Shown in pieces: positions 1 to 10,295 of a stretch of 64,000 nt of DNA. Source of the DNA: Hyphomicrobium facile (GTDB lineage: Bacteria; Pseudomonadota; Alphaproteobacteria; Rhizobiales; Hyphomicrobiaceae); NCBI RefSeq assembly GCF_900116175.1, contig NZ_FPCH01000002.1, positions 372,001 through 436,000 of the forward strand, in the 5' to 3' direction. The stretch's first letter is position 1. The number at the start of each line of letters is the position of its first letter. The notes under the pieces are model-generated. The model was given only the letters and a program-made list of their open reading frames with translations. It made no database searches and was not told the origin of the DNA. Both the position numbers and the translations under genes were made by a program.

Positions 1-247
1 CTCTTTCCTGGCCGTGCTCGGCGTCATCGTGCTGCGCTGGACCGAGCCCGGTCTACCCCGCCCCTACCGGACCTGGGGTTATCCGGTGACGCCGTTTATC
101 TTCCTCGGTGTGACCGCTTTCATGATGTACTACCTCGTTGTCGAGCGTCCTCTGCAGTCGCTGGCAGGTCTTGCCATCATGCTGACGGGTTTGGCCGTTT
201 ATGCCTTTTCGCAACGGCGTTCGTTGATTGGTGCAAGACCTCAATAG
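1..247 (+). CDS. APC-family amino acid permease, C-terminal fragment
   Basis: This is the 3' end of a gene cut by the left edge; about 81 residues are readable in frame from base 2. They contain a cytoplasmic loop with the PRPYRTWGYP motif, common just before the last helices of APC-superfamily transporters, then two hydrophobic segments (roughly PFIFLGVTAFMMYYLV and LAGLAIMLTGLAVYAF) and a short basic tail. The likely role is amino acid uptake or exchange across the inner membrane. The substrate cannot be told from this fragment. The next gene starts 8 bases after the stop, so the two may be cotranscribed. Confidence 0.8.
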   Translation, partial: SFLAVLGVIVLRWTEPGLPRPYRTWGYPVTPFIFLGVTAFMMYYLVVERPLQSLAGLAIMLTGLAVYAFSQRRSLIGARPQ

Positions 248-255
248 GACCAAAC

Positions 256-1545
256 ATGGCTAGAATGCGCGTCTCCGTTGCGATCGCCGCCGTCATGGCT
301 GTTGCCTTCGCAATCCTTCCCGTTTCCGCGCAGGCCGAGCCGAGCGCCAGTATCAACGATACGGCCCGTTTCATCGCCGGGTTGCAGCCGTCGGAGGGCT
401 CGCCCCTTACGGCGTACACGAACGAAGGGTACTGGAAGCAGTACGCTCGCAGTTTCGACGAGGCTTGGGCCGGACTCGAGCGGCGCCAGCTGTCGAAGAT
501 CCGCACCATGGTTGCGCGCGATTTCAACAACCCTCAGCCGGTGCTGTTCTATCTCTTCAGCGGGCCGGACTTTCTCTATGCGGACGCATTCTTTCCGTCG
601 GCCGACACTTATGTGATGGCGGGTCTGGAGCCTCCGGGCCAGATCCCGGATCTGCGCAAGTTTTCCCGCGGCGAGATCGCGAGCTCGCTCCGGGACCTTC
701 GCTCGTCGTTGAGCTCGGTGCTGAGCTACAGCTTCTTCCAGACGAAATTCATGCGCGTCGATTTCAGCCGCGCCAAGCTCAACGGCACGCTGCCTGTGCT
801 GATGACCTTCCTGGCGCGCTCCGGCAAGACGATCTACGACATCTCGCTGTTCGATCTGCAGAGCGACGGCACGCTGCATCCCGTCGAAGAGAACATCGCG
901 AACGCCACGGGCCGCGGCGCGAAAATCGTATTCTCGGACGCCAATGTCGGCAAGAAGCGCACGATCTACTACTTCAGCACGGACTTGTCCGACGGCGGCA
1001 TCAAGAACAGCGGGTTTCTCACCTTCTGTGACACGCTCGGACATGGCGACAGCTTCTTGAAGAGCGCGTCGTATCTGATGCACTCGGATAATTTCTCGAC
1101 GGTGCGCGACTTCCTGCTTTCGCACAGCGTTTCGCTGCTCGAAGATGACTCAGGCATCCCCATACGTTTCTTCGCGCAAGGCTGGCAGCTTCATCCGTAC
1201 GGCCGTTACGTGGGGCCCATCAGCCTCTTCGGCGGCCAATATCAGGCGAAGCTCAAGGACGTTTTCGCAAAGGGGAACGCGAAGCCGATCGATTTCAGCC
1301 TCGGCTACCGCTGGAGGCCGACGGAGTCGAACATCCTGCTCGCCGTCAAAGATCCGTCCGCAACGGCTTTCGAGGTTGCTCCGGCGACGGGCAAGCAGAG
1401 CGCGTCGGATTCCGAGACCGGTTCGGTAACGAAGGCGAAGGCTGAGTCCAAGTCCGATACTCCCGCCCGGCAACGCAGCCGGCACAACCGGGAGCAGAAG
1501 ACGGTCAGCAATCCGTGGCCGAAGCTATTCGGCTACGCTCCCTGA
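256..1545 (+). CDS. Exported protein of unknown function (429 aa)
   Basis: I do not recognise a named family. The N-terminus is a clear Sec signal peptide (MARMRVSV, an alanine/valine-rich core, then a VSAQA-EP cleavage site near residue 28), so the protein should be periplasmic. The rest is soluble and mixed alpha/beta, ending in a charged Lys/Ser/Arg-rich tail of about 55 residues that looks disordered. No catalytic signature is evident; one Cys lies mid-protein (FLTFCDTLGHGDSF). The ATG at 256 is preceded by AGGA at a good distance, and the gene follows the permease by 8 bases. It may be a periplasmic sensor or structural protein, but that is speculation. Confidence 0.8.
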   Translation: MARMRVSVAIAAVMAVAFAILPVSAQAEPSASINDTARFIAGLQPSEGSPLTAYTNEGYWKQYARSFDEAWAGLERRQLSKIRTMVARDFNNPQPVLFYLFSGPDFLYADAFFPSADTYVMAGLEPPGQIPDLRKFSRGEIASSLRDLRSSLSSVLSYSFFQTKFMRVDFSRAKLNGTLPVLMTFLARSGKTIYDISLFDLQSDGTLHPVEENIANATGRGAKIVFSDANVGKKRTIYYFSTDLSDGGIKNSGFLTFCDTLGHGDSFLKSASYLMHSDNFSTVRDFLLSHSVSLLEDDSGIPIRFFAQGWQLHPYGRYVGPISLFGGQYQAKLKDVFAKGNAKPIDFSLGYRWRPTESNILLAVKDPSATAFEVAPATGKQSASDSETGSVTKAKAESKSDTPARQRSRHNREQKTVSNPWPKLFGYAP

Positions 1546-1573
1546 TCGCGGATCACGTTCCGGACGCTGGCCG

Positions 1574-2350
1574 TCATTTGCCTCTTATGAACCCGACGAG
1601 GTTATCGGCGGGGAACGCAAGCACGTCTATTCTTTCAGGAAGACGTTGGGCTGCGACTGCCGCAACGAAGTGATCTCCGACGACGAGATCCCTGATCTCG
1701 AGATCAAATCCTGAACCTTGCGCGCGGGCCGTACGACTGCCTCCAACGACGCCCTGCTCCGTCAGCAATCGGCCGATACCCGAGCCAAGAGCCTTGGCGG
1801 CAGCTTCAAGGCGGACCCACGCCACGATCACGTCGGTGTTGGATGCCGGCGACAATGCCTGTTCAGCTCCCATGCGTTGGGCGGCACTCACGATCCGCTG
1901 GCGCCGGTCATCTGACATACGGATGCGGCGTTCCTTTCGCTCGAGGTCGACGCCGGGCTGCATGTCTTTCGAGACGACGATGAGTGCGGCTCCGCCGGTG
2001 TGCGAGACGTTGAAATGTGGAGCTCCGGCAAGCCTCGGACGGCCGCCGGTCTCGATCTCGAAATTCAATCTCCGGAGGGCTTGGCCCCCAGCGCGCTCAA
2101 GCGCGATGCGGGTGGCAATGCGCGTTGCACGCCAGAGCCGCGCTGCCTCGCGATCGGCCATGGCGCTCGCGCGCTCGTTGTCGGATGGGGAAAGCCGGGG
2201 CGTCGCCTCTTCCTCGGCTTCGAGGAGCGCCGCCGATTTGACGAGGTCGACGAAGAATACCTCGAGATCGTAGAGGGCCTCGTGGGGGCCCTCGTGATGA
2301 GCGGGCATGTCCGTTTGCACCGCGGGGCGAAGCTTATGAACGTCCTGCAC
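1574..2350 (-). CDS. 4'-phosphopantetheinyl transferase, Sfp type
   Basis: This enzyme moves the 4'-phosphopantetheine arm of coenzyme A onto a conserved serine of carrier proteins. The Sfp-type signatures are present in order: FNVSHTGG (about residue 112), GVDLE (about 133, Mg-binding Asp and Glu) and [12 protein letters not shown] (about 178), matching the family W-x-K/R-x-E-A-x-x-K motif. The length of 258 residues is normal. The widest start is a GTG at 2350 that overlaps the MerR gene by 17 bases; an ATG at 2308 is equally possible because family similarity begins only after it. No NRPS or PKS gene is nearby, while fabH and plsX are, so fatty acid or special acyl carrier proteins are the likeliest targets. 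Confidence 0.85.
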   Translation of the reverse strand: MQDVHKLRPAVQTDMPAHHEGPHEALYDLEVFFVDLVKSAALLEAEEEATPRLSPSDNERASAMADREAARLWRATRIATRIALERAGGQALRRLNFEIETGGRPRLAGAPHFNVSHTGGAALIVVSKDMQPGVDLERKERRIRMSDDRRQRIVSAAQRMGAEQALSPASNTDVIVAWVRLEAAAKALGSGIGRLLTEQGVVGGSRTARAQGSGFDLEIRDLVVGDHFVAAVAAQRLPERIDVLAFPADNLVGFIRGK

Positions 2351-2861
2351 GCGGCTTCTTCAGATCGTCGGCACTATCCGTTGCGTTGAGCGGCTGGCCG
2401 AGGAGAATGGCGCGCGCGATTTCGAGTTCGCGCATTGCAGCCAGAATCTGAACTTTGACCGGCACGACGGTTTTCTCGGGTCCTTTGTTTTCGGGTTGTG
2501 CGGCCGTTGCCGTCGCTCGCGCTACGGGCTTCCTTCCGCGCTTGCGGCTCGCCGGTTCGGCCGGAGCCGCCGCGGCCTGCGCCGCCGCAACCCGGTGAGC
2601 CGCGGCCTTGACCTGCTCGACGCCGTGTTCGCGGAGGATCTTCTGGACGCCGCGTATCGTGTATCCTTCAGCATGAAGCAGCGCGCGGATGCCCCGCAGC
2701 AGCTCCATATCCTCAGGCCGATAGTAACGCCGGCCGCCGCCGCGCTTCATCGGGCGGATTTGTGGGAAACGTCCTTCCCAAAAGCGCAGAACATGCTTCG
2801 GAATCTGCAGCTCGTCGGCCACTTCTCCGATCGTGCGAAACGCCTCCGCAGACTTGTTCAT
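2334..2861 (-). CDS. MerR-family transcriptional regulator
   Basis: The first 75 residues form a MerR-type winged-helix DNA-binding domain: [20 protein letters not shown] followed by [18 protein letters not shown]. The rest is an Ala/Lys/Arg-rich linker and a short C-terminal segment with no cysteines, so a metal-sensing role is unlikely. At 175 residues it matches the MerR protein commonly encoded next to ihfA in alphaproteobacteria. It lies downstream of ihfA on the same strand and overlaps the phosphopantetheinyl transferase. Target genes are unknown. Confidence 0.85.
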   Translation of the reverse strand: MNKSAEAFRTIGEVADELQIPKHVLRFWEGRFPQIRPMKRGGGRRYYRPEDMELLRGIRALLHAEGYTIRGVQKILREHGVEQVKAAAHRVAAAQAAAAPAEPASRKRGRKPVARATATAAQPENKGPEKTVVPVKVQILAAMRELEIARAILLGQPLNATDSADDLKKPRAGRS

Positions 2862-2934
2862 GGAATCGTGCCCTCGCGAGTACCGTAGCTACGAACGATT
2901 GAACGCTCAGTTGCGTCGCGATGCAATCGGATCT

Positions 2935-3240
2935 CTAGCGCTTCGCGTGACCCTTGTTGATACGGTCCTTCATGATGTTCGATGGACGGAACACCAAGAC
3001 GCGCCGCGGCGTGATCGGAACTTCCTCGCCGGTTTTGGGATTGCGTCCGACCCGTTCGCCTTTTTGGCGAATGCCGAAGGATCCGAAGGACGAAAGCTTA
3101 ACCGCATCGCCTTCCGCCAAGCTTCCCGAAATCTCATCCAGCACACGCTCAACGAGATCCTGGCTCTCGTTGCGCGGCAACCCCACTTTCTCGACGACGG
3201 CTTCAGCAAGATCTGCCCGCGTCAAAGTCTTGCCCGCCAT
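2935..3240 (-). CDS. ihfA: Integration host factor subunit alpha
   Basis: IHF alpha pairs with IHF beta to bind and sharply bend DNA at specific sites in replication, recombination and sigma-54 promoters. The 101-residue product starts [15 protein letters not shown] and carries the HU/IHF core, with [19 protein letters not shown] and the beta-arm region [18 protein letters not shown]. The reading frame is open further upstream, but the start at 3240 gives the standard family length. Within the cluster it lies between fabH and the MerR gene, the usual alphaproteobacterial order. Confidence 0.95.
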   Translation of the reverse strand: MAGKTLTRADLAEAVVEKVGLPRNESQDLVERVLDEISGSLAEGDAVKLSSFGSFGIRQKGERVGRNPKTGEEVPITPRRVLVFRPSNIMKDRINKGHAKR

Positions 3241-3367
3241 TTTGTTCTCCCAGCCGAACATTCGTTCTGACCGGTTATGGTAGCGGCGGTTGGTCGCGGG
3301 GTCAACGGGAGGGGCTAACAAGCGACTGAAAAATCACGACTTTCTACGCTGCAACGCAGCATTTTCA

Positions 3368-4345
3368 TTACCAGCGGGCAAGCACGGCGCCCCAGGTAAA
3401 GCCGCCACCCATGGCTTCCATCAGGACCAGGCTGCCTTCCTTAACCCTGTGGGCTTCGAAGGCGTCATTGAGAGCCAATGGGATGGATGCCGCCGACGTA
3501 TTGCCGTGCTTGTCGAGCGTAATCACGATCTTCTCGGGCGCGACGCCCAGCTTTTTCGCGATACCGTCGAGAATGCGCTTGTTGGCCTGGTGGGGAATGT
3601 AGAGATCGATCTCGTCGGCGGCGTAGCCTGTTTCGACGAGCGTTTCTTCGATGACGCCCGAGATCTTCTGGACTGCGTGCCGGAAAACCTCGCGGCCATT
3701 CATGCGGAGGTGGCCAACGGTTTTCGTCGATCCGGGGCCGCCGTCGACGTAGAGCAAATCCTCGAAGCGGCCGTCCGACCGAATTCTCGTCGAAAGAATA
3801 CCCCTGTCGTCGTTGGTTCCGTGCTGCGGCTGCGCCTCGAGCACGACCGCGCCGGCGCCGTCGCCGAATAGAACGCACGTTGAACGATCTGACCAATCGA
3901 GAATGCGCGAGAACGTTTCGGCGCCGATGACGAGCGCGCGCTTCGATTGCCCGAGTTTCAGAAAGTTGTCGGCAACGGTCATAGCGTAGACGAAGCCCGA
4001 GCACACCGCCTGTACGTCGAAGGCGGCGCCCTTCGTGACGCCGAGCATTGATTGGATTCGGACTGCCGTTGCCGGGAAGGTGCGGTCGGGGGTCGCCGTT
4101 GCGCAGACGATGAGGTCGATGTCGACGGGATCGATCCCTGCCCGGACCAATGCCTGCTTGGCCGCGGCCGCGCCGAGGTCGGACGTCAACTCATTTTCAT
4201 CGGCGATGTGGCGGCAGACGATGCCGGATCGTTCCTGTATCCAGCTGTCGCTCGTATCGACGATTTTTGCGAGGTCGTCATTGGTCACGATGCGCTTCGG
4301 CAAATGTGCACCGACGCCGCGAATGACAGAACGAAGGACTGCCAA
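3368..4345 (-). CDS. fabH: Beta-ketoacyl-ACP synthase III
   Basis: FabH condenses acetyl-CoA with malonyl-ACP to start each round of type II fatty acid synthesis in the cytoplasm. The Cys-His-Asn triad is complete: Cys115 in VQAVCSGF, His252 in IPHQANKR and Asn282 in HGNTSAAS. The 325-residue length is typical. The start is a TTG two bases after the plsX stop; GGAAAGG seven bases upstream, inside the end of plsX, supports it and suggests translational coupling. The gene forms a fatty acid/phospholipid precursor unit with plsX. Confidence 0.96.
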   Translation of the reverse strand: MAVLRSVIRGVGAHLPKRIVTNDDLAKIVDTSDSWIQERSGIVCRHIADENELTSDLGAAAAKQALVRAGIDPVDIDLIVCATATPDRTFPATAVRIQSMLGVTKGAAFDVQAVCSGFVYAMTVADNFLKLGQSKRALVIGAETFSRILDWSDRSTCVLFGDGAGAVVLEAQPQHGTNDDRGILSTRIRSDGRFEDLLYVDGGPGSTKTVGHLRMNGREVFRHAVQKISGVIEETLVETGYAADEIDLYIPHQANKRILDGIAKKLGVAPEKIVITLDKHGNTSAASIPLALNDAFEAHRVKEGSLVLMEAMGGGFTWGAVLARW

Positions 4346-4347
4346 AT

Positions 4348-5433
4348 CTATGCCTTTCCGAGTGGGCTGCCTGTTGCGCTCTGCGGCTGCGAACCGCCGG
4401 CAGCGCCCGAAAGCCTATGATGAAAAACGTCGATATCCGCCGTGAGGCGCGCGATCAAACCGGAATCGGCCATCTCGTAAGCAAGATCCACCGCGCTCGC
4501 AAATCCAAAGGCGTCCGTGCCGCCATGGCTCTTCACCGCAATACCGTTGAGGCCCAGGAACGTGCCGCCGTTGACGCGCCTCGGGTCCATCTTTTCTTTC
4601 AGCACGCGGAAGCCGCCTTGCGCCAGAAAGGCGCCAATCTTGCTCAGCACCGAACTCGTCATGGCGGCGCGGAGATAGCTGCTGATCTGCTTTGCCGTGC
4701 CTTCCGCGGTTTTCAAGGCGATGTTGCCTGCAAAGCCTTCCACGACAATGACATCGACCGTGCCGCGGCCGATCTGATCGCCTTCGACAAAGCCCTTGTA
4801 TTCGAGCGGCAGGGCATCGATCGACTTCAGCAGCGCGTGCGCGGCCTTGACGTCCTCGTTACCCTTCATCTCTTCGGTGCCGACGTTCAAGAGGCCGACG
4901 GACGGCCGCTCGATATGGAATACGGCGCGCGCCATCGCGGCGCCCATCAGCGAAAAATCGGCAAGCTGGCCGGCTGTCGCGCCGATATTGGCGCCGACAT
5001 CGAGGACGATGCATTCTGATTTGATGGTCGGCCAAATGGCGGCGATTGCCGGGCGTTCAATGCCGGCGATCGGCCGAAGCACGAGCTTCGCGATGGCCAT
5101 CAGGGCGCCGGTGTTGCCTGCCGAGACCGCAGCATCCGCCTCGCCGGTCTTCACGGCTTCGAGCGGCAGCCACATGCTGGAGCCCTTGCCACGCCGCAAG
5201 GCTTGGCTCGGCTTCTCGTGCATCGCGATCACATGATCCGTGTGCACGATACGCGCCTTTGCCCTGAGCGCGGGATGTCGCGCGATCGCTGCTTCGATGC
5301 GCGGCTGGTCGCCATAGAAGATGAAGCTCAGCGCAGGCTGGCGCTCCAGGGACAATGCCGCCCCGGGGACAACAACCTCCGGACCGTGATCGCCACCCAT
5401 TGCGTCCAGCGCGATAGTCTTTGGACTCGCCAT
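4348..5433 (-). CDS. plsX: Phosphate acyltransferase PlsX
   Basis: PlsX converts acyl-ACP to acyl-phosphate, the acyl donor for the first acylation of glycerol-3-phosphate. The family N-terminus [19 protein letters not shown] begins just after the chosen ATG, and [20 protein letters not shown] and [11 protein letters not shown] follow. The frame is open upstream to 5577, but those 48 residues are low-complexity and unlike the family, so the start at 5433 (361 aa) is preferred. The stop lies two bases from the fabH start, and DUF177 is upstream, a standard arrangement. Confidence 0.95.
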   Translation of the reverse strand: MASPKTIALDAMGGDHGPEVVVPGAALSLERQPALSFIFYGDQPRIEAAIARHPALRAKARIVHTDHVIAMHEKPSQALRRGKGSSMWLPLEAVKTGEADAAVSAGNTGALMAIAKLVLRPIAGIERPAIAAIWPTIKSECIVLDVGANIGATAGQLADFSLMGAAMARAVFHIERPSVGLLNVGTEEMKGNEDVKAAHALLKSIDALPLEYKGFVEGDQIGRGTVDVIVVEGFAGNIALKTAEGTAKQISSYLRAAMTSSVLSKIGAFLAQGGFRVLKEKMDPRRVNGGTFLGLNGIAVKSHGGTDAFGFASAVDLAYEMADSGLIARLTADIDVFHHRLSGAAGGSQPQSATGSPLGKA

Positions 5434-5642
5434 TCTTGATTGCCGTTGAAGCCGTATTGGCACTGAGGAGGTGCCAGACCCGGCATTGGTCTTATATTTC
5501 CCCGAAATCCGGCGAGACCATAGCCTTTTGGAGCCCGCCCACAAGGCGAAATCGCGCCTCGTGACAGAAGCACTCATATCCCCCGGTTTTGGCTTGACTT
5601 TTTATCCACTTCGGCTGTCTCCCGCGCCGAAGCAGGGATACT

Positions 5643-6161
5643 TCAGCCGGGTGGCTTCAGCTTGGACAAAGCCGCGAAGGGGCTCACCTTTTCGGGGTCC
5701 TTGGCCTTCGGGTCCTCCCAATTGAACTCGGCGTCCGGACGGCGCGGATAGGGGTCGAGTGACGCGGACAATGTCTCGTAGACGATCCGGCCTACCGGAA
5801 TGATGCCGTGCTCCAGCACTTCGATGTCGGTGCCTTCGAGGATCGAAGCTTCCTCTTCGTCATCCTTGACGTCGACGGCCGGAAAGAACTCGACCTCGTA
5901 GTCCGCGTTCACCTTGCCGCTCACGGGCTCGAGCGACACAACGCACGCCTGCTCGACGTTCGCCGTGATCCTGCCGCGCAGCCGGTAGCCGTTTCCGGCT
6001 ATCGCATTGATGCGATAGTTCGTGGAAAGGCTGGCGACCTTCAGGATATCGAGAGCCTGCGCAACGGCCTGAAGCTCGGCCGCCGTCGCCTCGCGGTCGC
6101 GTTCCAATCCGCTGGCCGGAATATCCGTCGCCTTTTCGATCCAATTCAGTTGGTCAGTCAC
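5643..6161 (-). CDS. DUF177 (YceD-like) protein
   Basis: This 172-residue protein belongs to the DUF177/YceD family. In plants and several bacteria such proteins affect 23S rRNA accumulation, but the biochemical role is not settled. Visible features are a Cys in the conserved core (ANVEQACVVSLEPVSG), an acidic stretch (VKDDEEEA) and a C-terminus ending AALSKLKPP. The GTG start overlaps the stop of the upstream chaperone gene by four bases (GTGA), so the two are probably translated together. It lies upstream of plsX, as in many alphaproteobacteria; I find no rpmF in the gap between them. Confidence 0.85.
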   Translation of the reverse strand: MTDQLNWIEKATDIPASGLERDREATAAELQAVAQALDILKVASLSTNYRINAIAGNGYRLRGRITANVEQACVVSLEPVSGKVNADYEVEFFPAVDVKDDEEEASILEGTDIEVLEHGIIPVGRIVYETLSASLDPYPRRPDAEFNWEDPKAKDPEKVSPFAALSKLKPPG

Positions 6162-6766
6162 GTCATCGATACCTTGTGTTTTGATGTGGCGGCCGCAAGC
6201 AGCCGGCTCGCCATTCCTGCATTGACGAATTCGCCGAATGCGTGATCGGCGAGAGCGGATGAAGCGGCTTGCATGTAGTGCGCAAGTCCGGCTGCGCCCT
6301 CTCCCCGCTCGACGGAATTCGCAAAGACATAGCCGCGGAGGCTCTTGGTCAGTCGCGGAGCGCCTGGCTCAGCCTGGGCTAGATTCTGGGCCAGATCCTG
6401 GGCCAGATCCTCAATCAGATCTTGGCGATAGATCGAAGCGCGCTCGTAGAAGGCCGCCGCTGCCCGCTTAACCTTCTTCGGCACCGTTAGATCCCCGACC
6501 CCCATCTCGCGCATGCAGTCGTCCATATCAATGACGAAAGTTTCTATCGTGCGCCGCGCGAGCGCTTCGGCGTCGGCCCCCTTCCCGCGCAGAACCTCGA
6601 GCGCCAGAAAAAGGTGGAGCGCGACCAGCTCGAACCTGCCTTCTGGTGTGTCCGGAACACCGAGGGCACCGTAAAAATCCGGCTGCCGCGCCGCGGCCAC
6701 GACGTTGCCATAAAGCTCTTCTGCTTTGCGGCTGGTTTCGGCCCGTTGCCTTAGCCATCGCAACAT
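6158..6766 (-). CDS. Ubiquinol-cytochrome c chaperone (CBP3-like)
   Basis: This is a homologue of the mitochondrial bc1 assembly factor Cbp3/UQCC1, which helps synthesis and assembly of cytochrome b. Family features are YGNVVAAARQPDFYGALGVPD near the start, FELVALHLFLALEVLRG and FVIDMDDCMREMGVGDL. Its 202 residues are normal for the bacterial form. Near residues 115-130 the run LAQDLAQNLAQ is encoded by a short tandem DNA repeat (about 6380-6415), which may vary in copy number between strains. It is the first gene of the minus-strand unit and is divergent from bamE. Confidence 0.85.
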   Translation of the reverse strand: MLRWLRQRAETSRKAEELYGNVVAAARQPDFYGALGVPDTPEGRFELVALHLFLALEVLRGKGADAEALARRTIETFVIDMDDCMREMGVGDLTVPKKVKRAAAAFYERASIYRQDLIEDLAQDLAQNLAQAEPGAPRLTKSLRGYVFANSVERGEGAAGLAHYMQAASSALADHAFGEFVNAGMASRLLAAATSKHKVSMT

Positions 6767-6906
6767 AATCGGATTCCTTGGTTAGCAGCACGAGCAGAGC
6801 AAATGTCTGGGGATCATGCCGTGCGGCCACGTGGGCGCGCAGTTGCCGGCTTTTGACGCACAATCTAAACACACGGCGGCGAGAGGGCGAAGAGATTCGC
6901 GCCAGA

Positions 6907-7395
6907 ATGAAAGTTCAAATGAAAAAGCACGGCCATTCAAGTGAGCTACTCAAGGCGATCCTTCGCTCAGGCTTACTGGCGTCAACCGTCATCCTGGCGG
7001 CGTGTGGCAGTCCGACGATCACCAAGCACGGCCAGCAGTTCCGTGCCACAGACTTGCAGTCCGTTCAGCCCGGAATGAGCCAGGACCAAGTGCGCACATC
7101 GCTCGGCACTCCGGCGACCACGGCGGTCGTCGGCGACGGGCGCGCCTTCTACTATATATCGAGCACCGACAGCCAGAAGTCGTTTTTCCTTCCGACCGAG
7201 ACCGACCGGCAAGTCGTCGCGGTCTATTTCAACCAGGGCGGCACCGTCGACAGTATTGCGAATTACGGCCTGAAAGACGGAAAGATCTTCGATTTCGTCA
7301 GCCGCAAAACACCGGCTCCTGGCGGCAAAGACGAAGGCATCCTGAAGCAATTGTTCCGGAACCTCGGCAAGCAACAGCTCTTCGGCGGCGGCTAA
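6907..7395 (+). CDS. bamE: Outer membrane assembly lipoprotein BamE (SmpA/OmlA)
   Basis: BamE is a lipoprotein of the BAM complex that inserts beta-barrel proteins into the outer membrane. The product has a lipoprotein signal with lipobox ILAAC (acylated Cys33), then the SmpA/OmlA fold with LQSVQPGMSQDQVRTSLGTP, the hallmark of the family. The frame is open upstream to 6778, but the ATG at 6907 puts the signal peptide at the N-terminus (162 aa). Divergent transcription from the bc1 chaperone gene is a common alphaproteobacterial arrangement. Confidence 0.9.
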   Translation: MKVQMKKHGHSSELLKAILRSGLLASTVILAACGSPTITKHGQQFRATDLQSVQPGMSQDQVRTSLGTPATTAVVGDGRAFYYISSTDSQKSFFLPTETDRQVVAVYFNQGGTVDSIANYGLKDGKIFDFVSRKTPAPGGKDEGILKQLFRNLGKQQLFGGG

Positions 7396-7594
7396 CCGGA
7401 TATTTACTCTACCTGATCTCGCGATCGGATGATCTCGCCCATCGTCGCCTATCGTTCCGGGCGCGGCGACTGCTATATATTCTTTCCTCACAGCGGCGGT
7501 GCGCTTGCAACGGCACCGCGGAAGACGCAGATCAACCGTGGTTCGGGCGGCTCGTTCCAGGTCGGCCCTCAACGCAACAGCGCAGGGATAACAC

Positions 7595-7849
7595 ATGACC
7601 GAACACATCGAAGTTGGCTTCATGGCTTTCCTGGTTGACGGCAAGGACGGCATCGGCGCCGTCCGCGAAGTCACCCCCACATCGCTCGTCATCTACGTGG
7701 AGAACGCAGGCGAGTTCGTCATACCGCGCTCGGCGGTGAAGGATGTCCACTCGGGAAAGGTGCTTCTGAAGCCTTCGCTTCTCGACAAGCGCTTTCTCAA
7801 AGCCATCGGGCACGTGCACGACAGCGAAGACCCGAAGCTGGTCGGCTGA
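7595..7849 (+). CDS. Small soluble protein, possible PRC-barrel/DUF2171-like fold
   Basis: The 84-residue protein has no signal peptide or membrane segment. Its pattern of short beta-strands (VGFMAFLVDGKDGIGAVREV, SLVIYVENAGEFVIPRSAVKDVHSGKVLL) recalls PRC-barrel or DUF2171 proteins, where a small beta-barrel precedes residues such as IPRSAVKDV. This assignment rests on pattern only. A purine-rich AGGGATAA precedes the ATG. A strong bidirectional hairpin follows the gene, so it is probably monocistronic. The 199 bases between bamE and this gene show nothing recognisable. Confidence 0.7.
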   Translation: MTEHIEVGFMAFLVDGKDGIGAVREVTPTSLVIYVENAGEFVIPRSAVKDVHSGKVLLKPSLLDKRFLKAIGHVHDSEDPKLVG

Positions 7850-7886
7850 TCTCCGCTTAAGCGACGGCCGGCGAACGGATACGAAA

Positions 7887-7914
7887 AAGGCCCCGAAGCG
7901 AGCTCCGGGGCCTT
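7887..7914. terminator. Bidirectional intrinsic terminator
   Basis: A perfect 9-bp stem, AAGGCCCCG paired with CGGGGCCTT around a 10-base loop, lies between two converging genes (the 84-aa protein and hppA). A-rich sequence on the left and TTCATCATTT on the right give weak U-tracts on both strands. Confidence 0.75.
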
Positions 7915-7938
7915 CATCATTTCAAAGCGCTTTGCCGA

Positions 7939-10095
7939 TTACCAGTGCGCGAGCACGGCGAGCAGCAGGAGCGCCACGATGTTGGTGATCTTGATCGCCG
8001 GGTTGACGGCTGGACCGGCGGTATCCTTGTAGGGATCGCCGACCGTATCGCCGGTAACGGATGCCTTGTGGGCTTCCGAACCCTTCATGTGCTTGACCCC
8101 GTCCTTGTCGACGAAGCCGTCTTCGAAGCTCTTCTTCGCGTTGTCCCAGGCGCCGCCGCCCGACGTCATCGAGATGGCGACGAAGATGCCGGTCACGATG
8201 ACGCCCAACAGCATCGCACCGACCGCGGAGAACGCCGCGCCCTTACCCGCAATCGCGTTGACGACGACGAACAGCACTATCGGCGAGAGCACAGGCAGCA
8301 ACGACGGTACGACCATTTCCTTGATCGCCGCACGCGTCAGCAAGTCGACGGCGCGTGCGTAGTCGGGCTTCGAGGTACCTTTCATGATCCCCGGGTTCGC
8401 CTTGAACTGGCGGCGTACCTCTTCGACGATCGAGCCCGCTGCGCGGCCAACGGCCGTCATCGCGAGGCCGCCGAACAGGAAGGGGATGAGACCGCCGAGC
8501 AGAAGACCCGCGACGACGTAGGGATTGTCGAGGCCGAAGTTCACCTGCACGTCCTTGAAGAACTGATAGCTCGTCGCGCCGGGAGCGTTGCCCTCGGCGA
8601 TGAAGTGCTGCAGGTCGTAGTTGTAGGCCGCGAAGAGCACGAGAGCGCCGAGACCGGCCGAGCCGATCGCGTAGCCTTTCGTAACGGCCTTCGTGGTGTT
8701 GCCGACGGCGTCGAGCGCGTCGGTCGAACGGCGCACTTCCTTCGGCAGACCGGCCATCTCGGCGATGCCGCCGGCGTTGTCCGTTACGGGACCGAAGGCG
8801 TCGAGCGCAACGATCATGCCGGCAAGGCCGAGCATCGTCGTCGTCGCGATCGCCGTGCCGAACAGGCCGCCGAGCTTGTAGGTCGCGATGATGGCCGCCA
8901 CGATTGCGATCGTCGGCAGTGCGCAGGCTTCGAGAGAGACCGCAAGGCCCTGGATGACGTTCGTGCCGTGGCCGGTGACGGACGCCTGACTGATCGACCG
9001 AACCGGTCGATAACCGATGCCCGTGTAGTATTCCGTGATCCAGACGATGAGGCCCGTGAGGCCCAAGCCGACGATACCGCAGAGGAACAGGTTCCAGCCG
9101 GAGATCGTCTGACCGGCCGCGGTGCCGACGTCTCCGAAGCCGCCGAGCACGTATTCGGTCGCTGCCCAGAGTCCGGCGATCGACAAGACCGCCGAGGCAA
9201 TGACGCCGCGATAGAGGGCACCCATGATCGAGCCATTGGTGCCGAGCTTCACGAAGTAGGTACCGATGATCGAGGTCACGATGCAGGCCGCGCAAATAGC
9301 GAGCGGGTAAAGCATCAACACCGCGAGATTCTGCTGGCCGGCAAAGAAGATCGCTGCCAACACCATCGTGGCGACGACGGTCACGGCGTAGGTCTCGAAG
9401 AGGTCCGCCGCCATGCCTGCGCAGTCACCCACGTTGTCACCGACGTTGTCGGCAATGGTTGCGGGATTGCGCGGGTCGTCTTCCGGAATGCCGGCCTCGA
9501 CCTTGCCGACGAGATCGCCGCCGACGTCAGCGCCTTTTGTAAAGATGCCGCCGCCGAGACGTGCGAAGATCGAAATGAGCGATGCGCCGAAGCCCAGCGA
9601 GACAAGCGCGTCGACGACGTCGCGGCTACCTGGCTCCTTGCCGAGACCGGCTGTGAGGAACGCGTAGTAGACGGCAACACCCAGCAACGCCAAGCCCGCA
9701 ACCAAAAGGCCGGTGATCGCACCGGCCTTGAAGGCGATGTCGAGGCCCTTGGCGAGCGAGACCGTCGCCGCCTGGGCGGTTCGAACGTTGGCCCGCACAG
9801 AAACGTTCATGCCGATGAAGCCCGCGAGGCCCGACAGGACCGCGCCAATCAAAAATCCAAATGCCTGAAGCGGCCCGAGAAGCAGCCACGCCAATACGAA
9901 GATGGCCACGCCGACGATGCCAATCGTGCGGTACTGTCTATTGAGATAGGCTTGTGCACCTTCGCGCACGGCTGCAGCGATTTCCTGCATCCGGGCATTG
10001 CCCTGGTCGGCGCTCATCACCGTGCGGGCTGTTATGAATGCATAGAGGATCGACAGCGCCCCGCAGGCGATGATCCCCCAAAGTATATTGCTCAT
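7939..10095 (-). CDS. hppA: Membrane-bound proton-pumping pyrophosphatase, K+-independent type
   Basis: HppA couples pyrophosphate hydrolysis to proton transport across the membrane. The 718-residue protein has about 16 hydrophobic segments and the pyrophosphate-binding signatures [40 protein letters not shown] and [18 protein letters not shown]. The motif [16 protein letters not shown] has Lys (about residue 464) where K+-dependent enzymes have Ala, which marks the K+-independent H+-pump class. Neighbours give no operon; hairpins bracket the gene on both sides. Such pumps help growth under energy limitation or acid stress. Confidence 0.96.
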   Translation of the reverse strand: MSNILWGIIACGALSILYAFITARTVMSADQGNARMQEIAAAVREGAQAYLNRQYRTIGIVGVAIFVLAWLLLGPLQAFGFLIGAVLSGLAGFIGMNVSVRANVRTAQAATVSLAKGLDIAFKAGAITGLLVAGLALLGVAVYYAFLTAGLGKEPGSRDVVDALVSLGFGASLISIFARLGGGIFTKGADVGGDLVGKVEAGIPEDDPRNPATIADNVGDNVGDCAGMAADLFETYAVTVVATMVLAAIFFAGQQNLAVLMLYPLAICAACIVTSIIGTYFVKLGTNGSIMGALYRGVIASAVLSIAGLWAATEYVLGGFGDVGTAAGQTISGWNLFLCGIVGLGLTGLIVWITEYYTGIGYRPVRSISQASVTGHGTNVIQGLAVSLEACALPTIAIVAAIIATYKLGGLFGTAIATTTMLGLAGMIVALDAFGPVTDNAGGIAEMAGLPKEVRRSTDALDAVGNTTKAVTKGYAIGSAGLGALVLFAAYNYDLQHFIAEGNAPGATSYQFFKDVQVNFGLDNPYVVAGLLLGGLIPFLFGGLAMTAVGRAAGSIVEEVRRQFKANPGIMKGTSKPDYARAVDLLTRAAIKEMVVPSLLPVLSPIVLFVVVNAIAGKGAAFSAVGAMLLGVIVTGIFVAISMTSGGGAWDNAKKSFEDGFVDKDGVKHMKGSEAHKASVTGDTVGDPYKDTAGPAVNPAIKITNIVALLLLAVLAHW

Positions 10096-10295
10096 TGAGT
10101 GGTCCCTTTTAGCACGCTTCCATCGAGGTCCGTTTGCTCGGACCTATATTCCAGGTGCTTTCAGGCGCTGCCGAAACAGCTGTCCCGCCCCCGGCATTTT
10201 TCGCACTCTCACATTTGAGTCGTCGGCTGAGAGCCGCGGCGGACCATGCCAAAAGTGTCGCAGTGTTGCAACTCGGACAGTCGGAGAATACGGAC

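Noticed and set aside
1574-2350. Secondary-metabolite cluster around the phosphopantetheinyl transferase
   Set aside because: No NRPS, PKS or carrier protein genes nearby; neighbours are fatty acid and DNA-binding genes.
5434-5642. rpmF between DUF177 and plsX
   Set aside because: The frames here do not encode the ribosomal protein L32 sequence or its zinc cysteines.
7945-10098. 717-codon open frame antisense to hppA
   Set aside because: It mirrors the length of hppA and is very rich in Arg, Asp, Glu and His, the usual shadow of a GC-rich membrane protein gene. No family features.
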